Shown: positions 53,561-63,549 of the stretch, piece after piece
Layout of the letters: each line of letters begins with the position of its first letter
Numbering within the stretch: the first letter of the stretch is position 1
Assembly: GCF_001712755.1 (NCBI RefSeq)
Contig: NZ_MDKC01000001.1
Location: 1-64,000, forward strand
Reading direction: 5' to 3'
Origin: Gottfriedia luciferensis
GTDB lineage: Bacteria > Bacillota > Bacilli > Bacillales > Bacillaceae_G
DNA length: 64,000 nt
The notes under the pieces: model-generated
What the model saw: the letters and a program-made list of their open reading frames with translations, nothing else
The model's database searches: none
Told to the model about the DNA's origin: nothing
Made by a program: the position numbers and the translations under genes

Positions 53561-54469
53561 ATGACTAATATATGGGATCCAGCAATTGTAATGGAAGACG
53601 AAATAGCGAAAGAAATAATAAAGATCCAATTTCCAAATATAAAAATAAACGGAATAAAAAAAATTGGCGAAGGGTTTGATAATACAGTTTTTTGTTTAAA
53701 CGATGAAATTTTACTAAGATTTCCACGAAGAGAAATAGCTGTAGCAATTTTAAATGTTGAAAGAAAGTTACTCCCAATTATATTTAATCATTTTGAATTG
53801 AAGACAACGGTACCAATACTCGATGGAAAGCCATCTGAATTATTTCCTTGGCCATTTTTAGGATATAATTTTATTGCAGGAAAACCTCCAATTTATTTAA
53901 ATAGAACTGATAGAATATTAATGATTGAACCAATCGCGAATTTCTTGAAAAATTTACATTCAATAAATTTCGATGAATTAAAGGATATAAATTTACCGTA
54001 TGATGAATTGAAGAGATTAGATATAAACTTCCGTAAACCTCAGGCTAAAAAATATATTCAACAGGCAATACAGAAGAATCTAATTGAAGATGAACAGAAA
54101 CTTAATCATTTTATTGAAAGCTTAGTTGAAATTAAAAGTGAGACAACTTTAGTTCTTGTTCATGGTGATTTACATTTTAAGAATATGATTGTTAATGAAC
54201 AAAACCAACTTAAAGGAATTATTGATTGGGGTGATGCTCATATTGGTAATCGTGAATTAGATTTATCCATTGTTTATAGTCTAATTCCGAACGATATGAG
54301 AGGGGAGTTTTTTGAGATTTATGGTAATGTATCGGAAGCGTCAAAGAAACTTGCACAGTTTAGAGCTGTCTTTACAACAGTTGTTCTGTTGTTATATGCA
54401 AACGATCAAAGAGATGAGTCGTTAGTAAGTTTTTGTCAAGAAAACCTAAGTAATGCTTTAAATGATTAG
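53561..54469 (+). CDS. Aminoglycoside phosphotransferase-family kinase
   Basis: 302-residue protein with the APH/choline-kinase fold: an N-lobe with IGEGFDNTVFCLNDEILLRFP, catalytic loop VLVHGDLHFKNMIV (Asp about 202, Asn about 207) and metal motif IIDWGDAHIGN (Asp about 222). It may phosphorylate an aminoglycoside, a macrolide or a small metabolite; resistance cannot be claimed from sequence. AAGGAGAAA precedes ATG 53561. Monocistronic, with lower synteny support than its neighbours. Confidence 0.82.
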   Translation: MTNIWDPAIVMEDEIAKEIIKIQFPNIKINGIKKIGEGFDNTVFCLNDEILLRFPRREIAVAILNVERKLLPIIFNHFELKTTVPILDGKPSELFPWPFLGYNFIAGKPPIYLNRTDRILMIEPIANFLKNLHSINFDELKDINLPYDELKRLDINFRKPQAKKYIQQAIQKNLIEDEQKLNHFIESLVEIKSETTLVLVHGDLHFKNMIVNEQNQLKGIIDWGDAHIGNRELDLSIVYSLIPNDMRGEFFEIYGNVSEASKKLAQFRAVFTTVVLLLYANDQRDESLVSFCQENLSNALND

Positions 54470-54536
54470 TCGGAGATTTTTATTTACAAACTGTATTTAA
54501 TTTAGTAACATTAAACTGTAATTTAATAAACGATCT

Positions 54537-54665
54537 ATCTTCGGGGCGGGGCGAAATTCCCCACCGGCGGTAATTAAGCATTGCTTATAAGCCCGCGAGC
54601 CTGATTTTTTGGGCAGGATCTAGTGCGATTCTAGAGCCGACAGTATAGTCTGGATGGGAGAAGAT
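54537..54665 (+). promoter_or_regulatory. FMN riboswitch (RFN element)
   Basis: ATCTTCGGGGCGGGGCGAAA, CCCCACCGGCGG, AGCCCGCGAGC, GGATCTAGTGCGATTCTAGA, GCCGACAGTATAGTC and TGGATGGGAGAAGAT follow the RFN consensus in order. The terminal ATCT and AGAT close stem P1. FMN binding should favour the terminator downstream and reduce ribU expression. Confidence 0.97.
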
Positions 54666-54729
54666 GGAGGTTCGCAAGTTCAAAAATTTTTTCTTTTTGA
54701 ACGCTTATTTGGCGTGCTGAAAAATTCTC

Positions 54730-54760
54730 CCCTATTTCGAAAAAAATAGGGGATTTTATT
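54730..54760 (+). terminator. FMN riboswitch terminator
   Basis: CCCCTATTT (54730-54738) pairs with AAATAGGGG (54745-54753), followed by ATTTTATTTT. Confidence 0.88.
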
Positions 54761-54888
54761 TTATTTGCATAATTTTATACTATTTTTCATTATTATTTCG
54801 GCCTTATTATAATCTGTGCAAATAATAACGCAACTTAAGCGAACCTTTCATTTTTCTTGATATGATCGGGAAAAAGGAGAGAGGTAAT

Positions 54889-55458
54889 ATGCAACAACGC
54901 AACAAAGTAAATAAAATGGTGATAGTGGCAATGCTTAGCAGTATTTCTTATGTACTCATGATGCTGTACTTTCCACTTCCTGCATTTCCAGTTTGGCTTA
55001 CAATTGATTTTAGTGACGTTCCAGCATTAATAGGAGCAATTGTTTTTGGTCCTGTAGCAGGAATAGGAATAGAGTTAATAAAAAACATCCTTCATTATGT
55101 TATTAATGGTAGTATGACTGGTGTACCGATTGGAGAATTTGCTAATTTTAGTGCGGGAGTATTATACATTTTACCTGCGTCGTATTTCTTTAGAAAATAT
55201 CGTTCAGTAAGAGGGTTAACTCTTGGATTAATTGTTGGTACAGTAGTGATGACTGGAATATTAAGTCTTTTAAATTATTTTGTGTTATTACCTGCATATG
55301 CACATTTCATGAATTTTAACCTACCAAATGAAGTAATTGTTGCTTCAATTATGCCATTTAATGCAATTAAAGGTTTATTAATCATGATCTTATTCTTAGT
55401 TATCTACCCTAAATTAAAGGTTTGGTTAACTCAAAGAATGAATGTCCATAACGTATAA
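54889..55458 (+). CDS. ribU: Riboflavin transporter RibU (ECF substrate-binding subunit)
   Basis: S component of an energy-coupling-factor transporter; needs EcfAA'T encoded elsewhere. It has 189 residues with about six helices. YVLMMLYFPLPAFPVWLTIDFSDVPALIGAIVFGPVAG and the IKNILHYVINGS segment are typical of RibU/YpaA. ATG 54889 follows GGAGAGAGG; an ATG 27 bases upstream has no site. The FMN riboswitch upstream confirms the assignment. Confidence 0.96.
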   Translation: MQQRNKVNKMVIVAMLSSISYVLMMLYFPLPAFPVWLTIDFSDVPALIGAIVFGPVAGIGIELIKNILHYVINGSMTGVPIGEFANFSAGVLYILPASYFFRKYRSVRGLTLGLIVGTVVMTGILSLLNYFVLLPAYAHFMNFNLPNEVIVASIMPFNAIKGLLIMILFLVIYPKLKVWLTQRMNVHNV

Positions 55459-55465
55459 ATAAATG

Positions 55466-55502
55466 AAAGTGTCTACTAAATTTTGGTAGACACTTTTTGT
55501 TT
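55466..55502 (+). terminator. Terminator after ribU
   Basis: AAAGTGTCTAC pairs with GTAGACACTTT, followed by TTG and T-rich DNA. Confidence 0.85.
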
Positions 55503-55549
55503 TATGTACCTAATTTGAATGAAAAGATCATATTTATTTTATAGGAGAA

Positions 55550-55583
55550 AAAAAGAGAACCATCTATCGAATGATAGATGGTT
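55550..55583 (-). terminator. Terminator of the YpiB-like gene
   Basis: AACCATCTATC pairs with GATAGATGGTT. On the minus strand it is followed by CTCTTTTTTTC. Confidence 0.8.
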
Positions 55584-55589
55584 TAGTTG

Positions 55590-56132
55590 TTAATTTTTTA
55601 ACTGGGAAGTTAACAAAAGAAACAGTTGTTCATTGCGTTCATCAAGTGCTTTGTCGATTTGACATATCAGAAGTTTATGCGAAGTTTGAGCTACAAGCGA
55701 TGAAAGAAACGCATCGATTTCTGCTTGAACTTCCTCATTTGATTCAATGGTAGTTGTCGAAAACGGATTAGTATCTAAGATCAAAGCGTACTCGATCGGC
55801 ATCACATCAAATATCAACTCAAGATAAAACTTTGTTTCCTTCCCATGCAAGCGAAGTTTATGGTAAATCGATTCCGACGAAAGATCGACTCTCTTATTAT
55901 TTTCATAATAAGAAAACGGAGGGTGGGAGTTGTTATCCTTTCGAAAATTAAAGACAATGCCATTTGGTGTACTCTTTGCATCCTCTACAAACGAGATGTT
56001 TGTAAGTACATCATCAACAGCAAGGAGAAATTGTAATATCAATTCGATGTCTTTTTTTACCTGTTTTTTCTCTAAGAACTTGTTTAAAAACGTCTTTTTC
56101 TCGGTAACTGTCATCTGTTCCATGCTGTTCAT
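55590..56132 (-). CDS. YpiB-like protein with IDEAL domain
   Basis: 180 residues resembling the UPF0302/YpiB group. The N-terminal helical part (VTEKKTFLNKFLEKKQVKKD, then FLLAVDDVLTNISFVEDA) precedes a beta-rich middle. The C-terminal IDEAL motif reads CQIDKALDERNEQLFLLLTSQL (about 156-177). IDEAL domains mediate protein contacts, for example with CtsR-type or competence regulators; the role here is unknown. It is on the minus strand between ribU and fer. Confidence 0.75.
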   Translation of the reverse strand: MNSMEQMTVTEKKTFLNKFLEKKQVKKDIELILQFLLAVDDVLTNISFVEDAKSTPNGIVFNFRKDNNSHPPFSYYENNKRVDLSSESIYHKLRLHGKETKFYLELIFDVMPIEYALILDTNPFSTTTIESNEEVQAEIDAFLSSLVAQTSHKLLICQIDKALDERNEQLFLLLTSQLKN

Positions 56133-56337
56133 CCTCTCATGATGTTTTATTTATTATAGCAATTTATTAGATAATTCTGAATATGTAAAATAAGGAAATA
56201 ATTAGCCTCATCACAACAATTTGGCACACTGTCTTATGTATGTTTTGATCGAATTCAAAAATATCGTGGCTCAAAACAGAAGACAAAAATGAATGTTTCT
56301 ATAACATTTTCTTAATGAACTAATTCAAGGCGCATAT

Positions 56338-56378
56338 TAAAAAACACGAGCAATACGGATAGCTCGTGTTTTTTTTTT
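56338..56378. terminator. Strong bidirectional hairpin between the YpiB-like gene and fer
   Basis: AAAACACGAGC pairs with GCTCGTGTTTT, followed by T run. Confidence 0.8.
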
Positions 56379-56384
56379 ATAAAT

Positions 56385-56418
56385 AAAAAAGCGACGAAAT
56401 AACTTCGCCGCAGTTTTT
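56385..56418 (-). terminator. Terminator of fer
   Basis: GCGACGAA pairs with TTCGCCGC; on the minus strand it is followed by TTTTTTATTT. Confidence 0.8.
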
Positions 56419-56419
56419 A

Positions 56420-56985
<566 letters not shown>

Positions 56986-58062
56986 ATGATGTTTAAGCTA
57001 TCAATATTGGAAGAAATCATCCTTTTTTTACTTCATCGATATAATGGTGAACGAACAATCCAAGGTATACTGTATTTATTAAAAGGAAAACAAAGTGCTC
57101 AAATTATTCAAGATTCTCATTTTTATCAAGTCACATCATTTTTCGGACTTTTTCATTTCCTTACTCATCAGAATATGCAAGAAATTATAAATGGGTTAGA
57201 GGTTAAAGGGTATATAGGTCAGTCTGAAAATAAGAATATCTATTTGTTAAATAAAAATGGTCAAGCTTATCTAGCAAATCAAAAATTACAGTTTATGGAA
57301 TATACATTTTTAAACGGACTAAAATTTTCTAGTATTCAAAAGATATTTTGGAAAAGATTTTCATTATTTTTTCAAACGGTGTCCAATCTGAATATGAATT
57401 TAAAATATTTTAGGGCAGTTATTCAAGACCAAGATATACAAGAATGGGTAAAAAATGAGATTCTTAATTTTCCTGTGAATAAAAACGAATTAGTTAATCA
57501 ATTTTACAAAGAATTGCATACAATTTTAGAAAATATTAGTGACGAAGACGCATTACTATTTGTGAAACGATTATCTGGAGCAAATACTTATGGCATGACT
57601 TTTGAACAAATTGCATTAGAACACAAAGTGAGTGTTGAAAAAATTTATCTCAATTCGATTAATACATTGCATCATATGATCACTATTTTACTTGAACCAA
57701 ACAATCATTATCCTTTATTAAGTAAATTTGTTATTGGAGCTAAAAGTACTAATATTACGAATACGTCTATTGAAACAAAACGATTATTTACTGAAGGTAA
57801 AACAATTCAAGAAATAGCAAAGATTCGTCAGTTAAAGATTAGTACAATAGAGGATCATATAGTTGAGTGTGTATTAGGTGATAAATTATTTCCAATTAAT
57901 CAATTTATTACAACAAAGCAATTTACTTTAATAAAAAATAAAATTATTGAACTAAATACAAGGAAATTAAAAATTATTAAAGAAGCTTTATTAAATGAGG
58001 TAACATATTTTCAAATTCGTATTACTCTTGCAAGAATGGGTGATTTACATGGACCTAAATAA
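56986..58062 (+). CDS. ypbB: YpbB, helicase-associated helix-turn-helix protein
   Basis: 358-residue soluble protein always next to the RecQ-like recS gene in Bacillus; molecular role unknown. The C-terminal third has helix-turn-helix character ([19 protein letters not shown] and [22 protein letters not shown], about 273-294), related to the HTH_40/RQC-associated domain of RecQ helicases. It probably acts with RecS, whose start overlaps it by 14 bases. GAGAGG precedes ATG 56986. Confidence 0.88.
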   Translation: MMFKLSILEEIILFLLHRYNGERTIQGILYLLKGKQSAQIIQDSHFYQVTSFFGLFHFLTHQNMQEIINGLEVKGYIGQSENKNIYLLNKNGQAYLANQKLQFMEYTFLNGLKFSSIQKIFWKRFSLFFQTVSNLNMNLKYFRAVIQDQDIQEWVKNEILNFPVNKNELVNQFYKELHTILENISDEDALLFVKRLSGANTYGMTFEQIALEHKVSVEKIYLNSINTLHHMITILLEPNNHYPLLSKFVIGAKSTNITNTSIETKRLFTEGKTIQEIAKIRQLKISTIEDHIVECVLGDKLFPINQFITTKQFTLIKNKIIELNTRKLKIIKEALLNEVTYFQIRITLARMGDLHGPK

Positions 58063-59566
58063 ACTTCTATACGAAAAATTCGGTTATTCAAGTTTTCGAA
58101 ATAACCAAAAAGAAATTATTCATGATTTGTTAAACTCGAAGGATGTTTTAGCAATGCTTCCTACAGGTGGGGGGAAATCATTATTATATCAATTAACAGG
58201 CCTACTATTGCCAGGCGTTGTAGTAATCGTTTCACCATTACTTTCTCTTATGGAGGATCAAGTAGAGCAGATTAAAGCATTTGGAGATAAACGAGTTATT
58301 GCACTTAATAGCTTTAGAAGTTTTGAGCAAAAAAAATATTTATTTAATAATATTAGCAGTTATAAGTTTATTTTCGTTTCGCCTGAAATGTTACAAAACC
58401 AATTTTTAATTCACAAGCTTTCTACGTCTAGAATTTCGTTATTTGTTGTTGATGAAGCACATTGTATATCACAGTGGGGGCATGATTTTAGACCAGAATA
58501 TAAAACTTTAGGGGAAATAAAGCGTAAATTGAATAATCCGACGGTTTTAGCTTTAACCGCTACAGCTAGCAAAAATGTGCGGGAAGAAATAATCGAAACT
58601 TTACAGTTAAAACATGTTCAAAAATATATCAATTCTGTTAATAGAGAGAACATAGCAATTCAAATTGAAAAAGTAGATTCGGAAATAGAAAAAATCAATT
58701 CTTTAACTGACCATCTTTCTAAATTAACAGGTCCAGGCATCGTTTATTGTGGTACAAGAGCTGCATGCGAGAAAATTTCACATACCATAAGAGAAAAGTT
58801 AAATTGCAAAGTCGCTTATTATCATGGTGGAATGGAGCATGAACAAAGAATTTTAATTCAACAACAATTTATTCAAAATCAAATAGATATCATAGTTTGT
58901 ACTAGTGCTTTTGGTATGGGGATCAATAAGCCAAACGTAAGGTTTGTCATTCATTATCAGTATCCTTCAAATATAGAGAATTATCTTCAAGAAATTGGAC
59001 GAGCCGGCCGAGATGGTCAGCCAAGTATAGCAATACTACTTGTTTGTGAAGAGGATCATGAGTTACCACTAAGGCTAATTGATGACGAAATCCTTTCTGT
59101 AAATCAAGTTGAGTCTTTTCTAGCCTATTTAAAAAGATTCGAAGAAAATCCGATTAAATTGTCTGAAACACTCGTGAATAATTGGAAAGCAGTTTTTCAA
59201 TTTAGTGAAATACAGTGGACGACGCTGCATTCTGAAATGCTTAAATATACTGTAATCGTAGATGATACGTTATATTTAGAAAAAATAAATCATGACTTAT
59301 TAGAATCGATTAAAGAGTTAATTTCGGAGCGAAAAAAAGTAAAATATTTAAAACTCAAAGCGATGATCGATTTTCTATCTTCATCCACTTGTTATCGTGA
59401 AAAATATCTTTTACTTTTTGATGAAATGTTAGAACAGAGACCAATAAATTGTTGTAACATTTGTGGTTTATCGTTTGAAGAGTACTGCTCAAATGATCAT
59501 GAGAAATTTGAAAAAACTAATGTACTTTCATGGGAACAAGAATTAAGAAATAAATTGGGGCTGTGA
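58049..59566 (+). CDS. recS: RecQ-family ATP-dependent DNA helicase RecS
   Basis: 3'-5' helicase of 505 residues. Motif I is [14 protein letters not shown] (about 38-51), motif Ia [11 protein letters not shown], motif [21 protein letters not shown] (about 138-156), motif [11 protein letters not shown], motif [21 protein letters not shown] and motif [17 protein letters not shown]-terminal zinc-binding region ([12 protein letters not shown] with CCNIC) is kept, but there is no HRDC domain, as in short RecS proteins. I use ATG 58049 rather than the ATG at 58028. Confidence 0.93.
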   Translation: MDLNKLLYEKFGYSSFRNNQKEIIHDLLNSKDVLAMLPTGGGKSLLYQLTGLLLPGVVVIVSPLLSLMEDQVEQIKAFGDKRVIALNSFRSFEQKKYLFNNISSYKFIFVSPEMLQNQFLIHKLSTSRISLFVVDEAHCISQWGHDFRPEYKTLGEIKRKLNNPTVLALTATASKNVREEIIETLQLKHVQKYINSVNRENIAIQIEKVDSEIEKINSLTDHLSKLTGPGIVYCGTRAACEKISHTIREKLNCKVAYYHGGMEHEQRILIQQQFIQNQIDIIVCTSAFGMGINKPNVRFVIHYQYPSNIENYLQEIGRAGRDGQPSIAILLVCEEDHELPLRLIDDEILSVNQVESFLAYLKRFEENPIKLSETLVNNWKAVFQFSEIQWTTLHSEMLKYTVIVDDTLYLEKINHDLLESIKELISERKKVKYLKLKAMIDFLSSSTCYREKYLLLFDEMLEQRPINCCNICGLSFEEYCSNDHEKFEKTNVLSWEQELRNKLGL

Positions 59567-59575
59567 GGAATCTAT

Positions 59576-60160
59576 ATGGAAAGCGAATTAAACCAACAAG
59601 AAATTCCAGTTAACTATTTGAAGAAAAGCGTATATGGTACGCAGTTAATCATTTTAGTAATCGCTATTTTATGTATTGCTTTTTTTATTGGTACAGAAAA
59701 ATTTATAGATGATTTACATTTATTTAAAAGTTATAAAACATATATATATGGATTCGGTGCTGGATTTTCACTCGTCCTATTTAATATTTTATTAAATTAT
59801 ATGATCCCCGAGCGTTTGTTGGATGATGGTGGATTTAATAAAAGATTCTTTACGTCACTTTCAGTTCCTGAAATGACAATACTTTGTATCTTAATCGCAT
59901 TATCAGAAGAATTATTTTTTAGAGGATTTATTCAAGCAAAATTTGGACTAATTATTGCATCAGTTGTATTCGCTTTAGTTCATTTTCGATATGTGAAAAA
60001 ACCGATTTTACTTACAATTGTATTAATTGAAAGTTTTTTCTTAGGTTATTTGTATTTGAAGACAAATAATATTGTTATAGTATTTATCGCACATTTTATC
60101 TTAGATTATGTTTTAGGAATGTATATGAAATTAAGTTTGGAAAGTGAAGACAAAGAATGA
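59576..60160 (+). CDS. ypbD: CPBP-family intramembrane protease YpbD
   Basis: 194-residue membrane protein with about six helices. Abi/CaaX-protease motifs are SEELFFRGFIQ (motif 1, about 109-119), FALVHFRYV (motif 2) and FIAHFILDY (motif 3), giving the expected Glu-Glu, Arg and two His residues. The substrate is unknown. It follows recS by 9 bases and overlaps ypbE by 4. Confidence 0.9.
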   Translation: MESELNQQEIPVNYLKKSVYGTQLIILVIAILCIAFFIGTEKFIDDLHLFKSYKTYIYGFGAGFSLVLFNILLNYMIPERLLDDGGFNKRFFTSLSVPEMTILCILIALSEELFFRGFIQAKFGLIIASVVFALVHFRYVKKPILLTIVLIESFFLGYLYLKTNNIVIVFIAHFILDYVLGMYMKLSLESEDKE

Positions 60161-60774
60161 AAAATGAGTTTCAGACTAATAGTATAGCTGACTTAAGTCG
60201 AAAGAATAAAAATAAGAAATTTAAAAATAAGAAAATAAATGATCAAAATAAAGCTGTTGATTTGTTAAATCTTCCACCAAGAAGTGAAACAATGAAAATA
60301 AAAGAGGATCAACGAAGACCTTGGTGGAAAATAAAGTATCCTTTAATCACTGCTTTAGTCATAATCTTTATCATGCTACCATTTGGAGTAGTGAAGTTTG
60401 TACATAGTAAATACGATAAAATTTTTACTGAAAAAGGAAGCTTAATCATTCCTTCAAATAAATTTGAAAAAGTTGAATTAACTGCTACCAATCATTTAAA
60501 AAACCAAAATAAGAATGAATCTCAGAAAAAAGCTCCAATCAAAAATGAGATGAAAAATGTAGTAAAACCCAAATCAGATTCAAGTGAATCTGTAGGAGTG
60601 GAAGAGGTTAATCACGAAGTTCAAAGAGGAGAAACATTATTTACTATTTCAATGAAATATTATGGTAATCGTGATGGGGAAGAAATTATTCAAGATGCAA
60701 ATCATTTAAATGGGATCGAAGTGACGCCCGGCCAGATATTAAAAATCCCATTAAATGTTGATGTGGATAAATAA
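60157..60774 (+). CDS. ypbE: LysM-domain membrane protein YpbE
   Basis: 205 residues: a basic cytoplasmic N terminus (about 1-60), one membrane helix (about 64-86), a Lys/Asn-rich linker, and a C-terminal LysM peptidoglycan-binding module (EVQRGETLFTISMKYYGNRDG onward, about 152-203). Type II topology places LysM on the wall. Four-base overlap with ypbD. Confidence 0.9.
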   Translation: MKNEFQTNSIADLSRKNKNKKFKNKKINDQNKAVDLLNLPPRSETMKIKEDQRRPWWKIKYPLITALVIIFIMLPFGVVKFVHSKYDKIFTEKGSLIIPSNKFEKVELTATNHLKNQNKNESQKKAPIKNEMKNVVKPKSDSSESVGVEEVNHEVQRGETLFTISMKYYGNRDGEEIIQDANHLNGIEVTPGQILKIPLNVDVDK

Positions 60775-60872
60775 TGTTAAATAGGGAATTGAAATTCGAA
60801 ATCTAGACAAAATTGCTTTGATTGAATCCTTCTTATCTATGTTATAAATAGAGGGAAGGGGAGTGTTAAAGT

Positions 60873-61529
60873 ATGTTAGCGAAACATCGAATGCTTCATA
60901 ACCATCAAGTAATTACAATTCAATCAAATGATACTGTAGAATGTGCAATTAATCTCCTATTGGAAAAGCAAATTGATAGTGTTCCTGTATTATCAGGAAA
61001 TAAATATGTTGGAATGATTTCACAAGCAGAGATTTTTAAAAGATGCTTTTTTAGTAAATTACCTAAAGAAGAATATGTTAAGAATCTCAAGATAGGTGAA
61101 ATAGCTACACACCAAACAATTTGTGTTAAAACAGATGAGCCATTTGAAGATACAATGAATTCGTTAAAAAAATATCCATCAATTGCGGTAGTTGATGATG
61201 AGAGAAATTTTGTTGGACTAGTGATAAGATATGATGTAATTGAGATTTTTCAAGAAGTTCTAGGAAAGGACTGTCGAGGAATAAGAATTTCAATGACAAG
61301 TATGGAGAAGGAAGGTCAATTAGCAAGATCACTTGATTATCTTCACCATTTTAGGATTAATATAATTTCGCTCGTAACTTTTGATTCAAAAGATCATTTA
61401 TTAAGAAGAATTGTCTTAAAAATAGATGATAATAAAAATATCGATAAAATTTTACGTAAATTTGAAGAGCTTGGTCTTAGAATTGTATCTGTTACGAATG
61501 AAATAGAAAATTCAACAGTTAAACACTAA
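60873..61529 (+). CDS. CBS-pair protein with ACT-like C terminus (AcuB-like)
   Basis: 218-residue soluble regulator: two CBS motifs (about 8-60 and 80-135) that usually bind adenosine nucleotides, followed by an ACT-like domain (about 140-212). The layout equals that of AcuB. The acuA and acuC partners are not adjacent, so an acetoin role is not implied. GGGAAGGGGAG precedes ATG 60873. Confidence 0.82.
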   Translation: MLAKHRMLHNHQVITIQSNDTVECAINLLLEKQIDSVPVLSGNKYVGMISQAEIFKRCFFSKLPKEEYVKNLKIGEIATHQTICVKTDEPFEDTMNSLKKYPSIAVVDDERNFVGLVIRYDVIEIFQEVLGKDCRGIRISMTSMEKEGQLARSLDYLHHFRINIISLVTFDSKDHLLRRIVLKIDDNKNIDKILRKFEELGLRIVSVTNEIENSTVKH

Positions 61530-61844
61530 TATTGTTAAACCGGTTTTTGCTATTTTATCTTACTACTTACTCATAAATGATATTATTTTGCGTATACGAA
61601 AATAGACTTTTGGAACGATTAAACCATATTTCACTCAAATTAAAAACTTATGCCCATTTTGTATTAATGGATATAAGTTTTTTTGTTGTTTAAAATTTTT
61701 CAATTTCTACTAGTTTTTGTATAATGAAAAAAAGAAATAGATAAATTGATTTTTAAAAATGAAGTAAAAATAGAGAATTAAGCTGACATTTACTTTGTTG
61801 ATGGGTTAAGAAACAAGGGGGAAATTAAAATAAAATTATTATCA
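61530..61844 (+). terminator. Intergenic stretch holding the terminator of the CBS gene
   Basis: AAACTTAT and CCATT pair with AATGG and ATAAGTTT (61643-61680), followed by TTTTTTG. Apart from this and a strong AAGGGGGAA ribosome site at 61815-61823, nothing was seen. Confidence 0.7.
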
Positions 61845-62531
61845 TTGATCGGACTCATAGTAATTGTAGCAATTATTCTTTTGATTAATCGAAAAAATAA
61901 GCTAGAAATTATACATAAAAAAATTAAAATAAAACATTTAGATGTTTCATTACAGTCCATTCAGTTTATATGGATTCCAAATATAGGCGATATTCCTTTT
62001 AAATTGAGTGAGATTGAAAAAGTTTGCAATCCTAATACGTTAATTCTTTTAAGTGGTTACTCAAAAAAGAAGTCAAAAAAATATAAAGATGAAAACATCC
62101 AGTATTTATCTACTATTGCTCCTGTCTATTTTTTGTGGAATGATGTTGACTATAGTGGCAACTATAGGGATCTAAATGCATTATTACTAGATTGTAAAGT
62201 TACAATTTTAGAAAATAAAAGTGCTTCATTTGAAACTGAAAATGGTACTAAATTTTCGATTATTGGTTTAGATGATGTGAAAACAAAGAGAGATCAATTA
62301 GACTTTGCACTTGAAGAGCGTTATGAAGATGATTTTAGTATTTTATCAAGCTATACTGAAGTTATGGATAGTAATAGTAGTAATTTTGAAAGTATTCAAG
62401 TTTATCTGTTTGAAAGAAGTCAATTAAATGTAAATCGAAATCAGAAAATGGTATATTTGGAGCTACATAACAATAAGGGAATTCGCAAACAAAACACAAT
62501 AACAGTTTTAAATTTTGAAGTTATGAAATAA
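61845..62531 (+). CDS. Degenerate metallophosphoesterase (YpbG-like), probably catalytically dead
   Basis: 228 residues: a membrane anchor (MIGLIVIVAIILLINRKNK) and a scaffold that aligns with YkuE/YpbG-type metallophosphoesterases. APVYF-DYSGNY, LDCKVTILENKS and FSIIGLDD are kept. Every expected metal motif is lost: the DxH site reads WIPNIGD, GDxxD reads SGYSKKK, GNHD reads WNDVD, and no GHTH remains. The good ribosome site at 61815-61823 points to an ATA codon at 61830, not to the TTG at 61845, so the start may be mutated. It lies two genes before mecB, where B. subtilis has ypbG. Confidence 0.6.
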   Translation: MIGLIVIVAIILLINRKNKLEIIHKKIKIKHLDVSLQSIQFIWIPNIGDIPFKLSEIEKVCNPNTLILLSGYSKKKSKKYKDENIQYLSTIAPVYFLWNDVDYSGNYRDLNALLLDCKVTILENKSASFETENGTKFSIIGLDDVKTKRDQLDFALEERYEDDFSILSSYTEVMDSNSSNFESIQVYLFERSQLNVNRNQKMVYLELHNNKGIRKQNTITVLNFEVMK

Positions 62532-62564
62532 GTGTTTGTTGTTTACATGCAGGAGGAAAGAAAA

Positions 62565-63473
62565 TTGGCCCAAATAGGAAAGTACAATATTAAAGCAATT
62601 TCTAACATTGTTGGGATTTTACCAGGTACATTAAGAGCTTGGGAAAGAAGATATAATATTATAAGTCCTGTACGAAATGATGCTGGCCATCGATTATATA
62701 CAGAAGAACATGTTTATATTTTAAAATGGCTCGTTCAAAAAGTTAATGAAGGGTTTACTATTGGACAAGCAATTAATTTATACGAAGCAAAAGAGCATAA
62801 ATCATCTAATGATCGCTCTCTAACGGAAAATCTTCAATCAGATGCGTTAGTAAATCGAATTGTTTCTTCACTATTATCTTTTGAAGAAAGTGAAGCCCAC
62901 AATTATGTGAATGACGCTTTTAGTCTTTTTTCTGTAGATAAAGTATTATTTAAAATTATTTCTAAGGTTTTCATACTAATAGGTGATAAATGTCGTAATG
63001 GTGAAATTACAAGTGCCCATGAACATTTTGCAACATCCTTTTTGAGAACGAGATTAGGGATGATTTATCAAAATTTACCTAACAATAAACATTTGCCAAA
63101 GTTAATCGCAGTTTGTGGACCAGAAGAAAAACATGAATTAGGTTTATTAATTTTTACGATTTATTTAAGAAGAATCGGTTTTCAAGTTATTTATTTAGGA
63201 GCATCAATTGATTCAAATGATGTTGAACAAGTAATAAATGAAGTGAATCCAGCTGGATTTATCATGACTTGTACTTTAAGAGAGAATTTAAAGAAAACAA
63301 TTGATCTAGCCATCATAATCAAAAAAATAAAACCTGATATCATTATTGGAATTGGTGGACACGCAGTTTCAACTTGTGAGAGCCCAATTATGGATTCAAT
63401 ACAGGAATTTTATATTGGTAGTCAACAATCGAACTGGGATGAGTGGTTAAAGCAGAATTTTAATTATAAATGA
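62565..63473 (+). CDS. MerR-family regulator with cobalamin-binding domain (CarH-like)
   Basis: 302 residues. The MerR helix-turn-helix is at about 6-75 (ISNIVGILPGTLRAWERRY, DAGHRLYTEEHV). The B12-binding helical bundle follows (about 95-165), with EH in TSAHEHFATSF (Glu153, His154). The Rossmann domain carries the lower-ligand motif EEKHELG (His190) and ends with IGGHAVS. In CarH light sensors the bundle motif is W-x9-EH; here the Trp position is Cys143. TTG 62565 follows AGGAGG by nine bases. It probably senses adenosylcobalamin; light response is open. Confidence 0.85.
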   Translation: MAQIGKYNIKAISNIVGILPGTLRAWERRYNIISPVRNDAGHRLYTEEHVYILKWLVQKVNEGFTIGQAINLYEAKEHKSSNDRSLTENLQSDALVNRIVSSLLSFEESEAHNYVNDAFSLFSVDKVLFKIISKVFILIGDKCRNGEITSAHEHFATSFLRTRLGMIYQNLPNNKHLPKLIAVCGPEEKHELGLLIFTIYLRRIGFQVIYLGASIDSNDVEQVINEVNPAGFIMTCTLRENLKKTIDLAIIIKKIKPDIIIGIGGHAVSTCESPIMDSIQEFYIGSQQSNWDEWLKQNFNYK

Positions 63474-63549
63474 ATTTTGACTTTAGAATCACCAAAATTA
63501 TATAAAAACATAAACTGTACTATGGTAAATGCAGCAAGGAGGCTAGTTC

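Noticed and set aside
53561-54469. Antibiotic resistance gene
   Set aside because: The phosphotransferase fold is broad and includes many metabolite kinases; sequence alone does not support a resistance claim.
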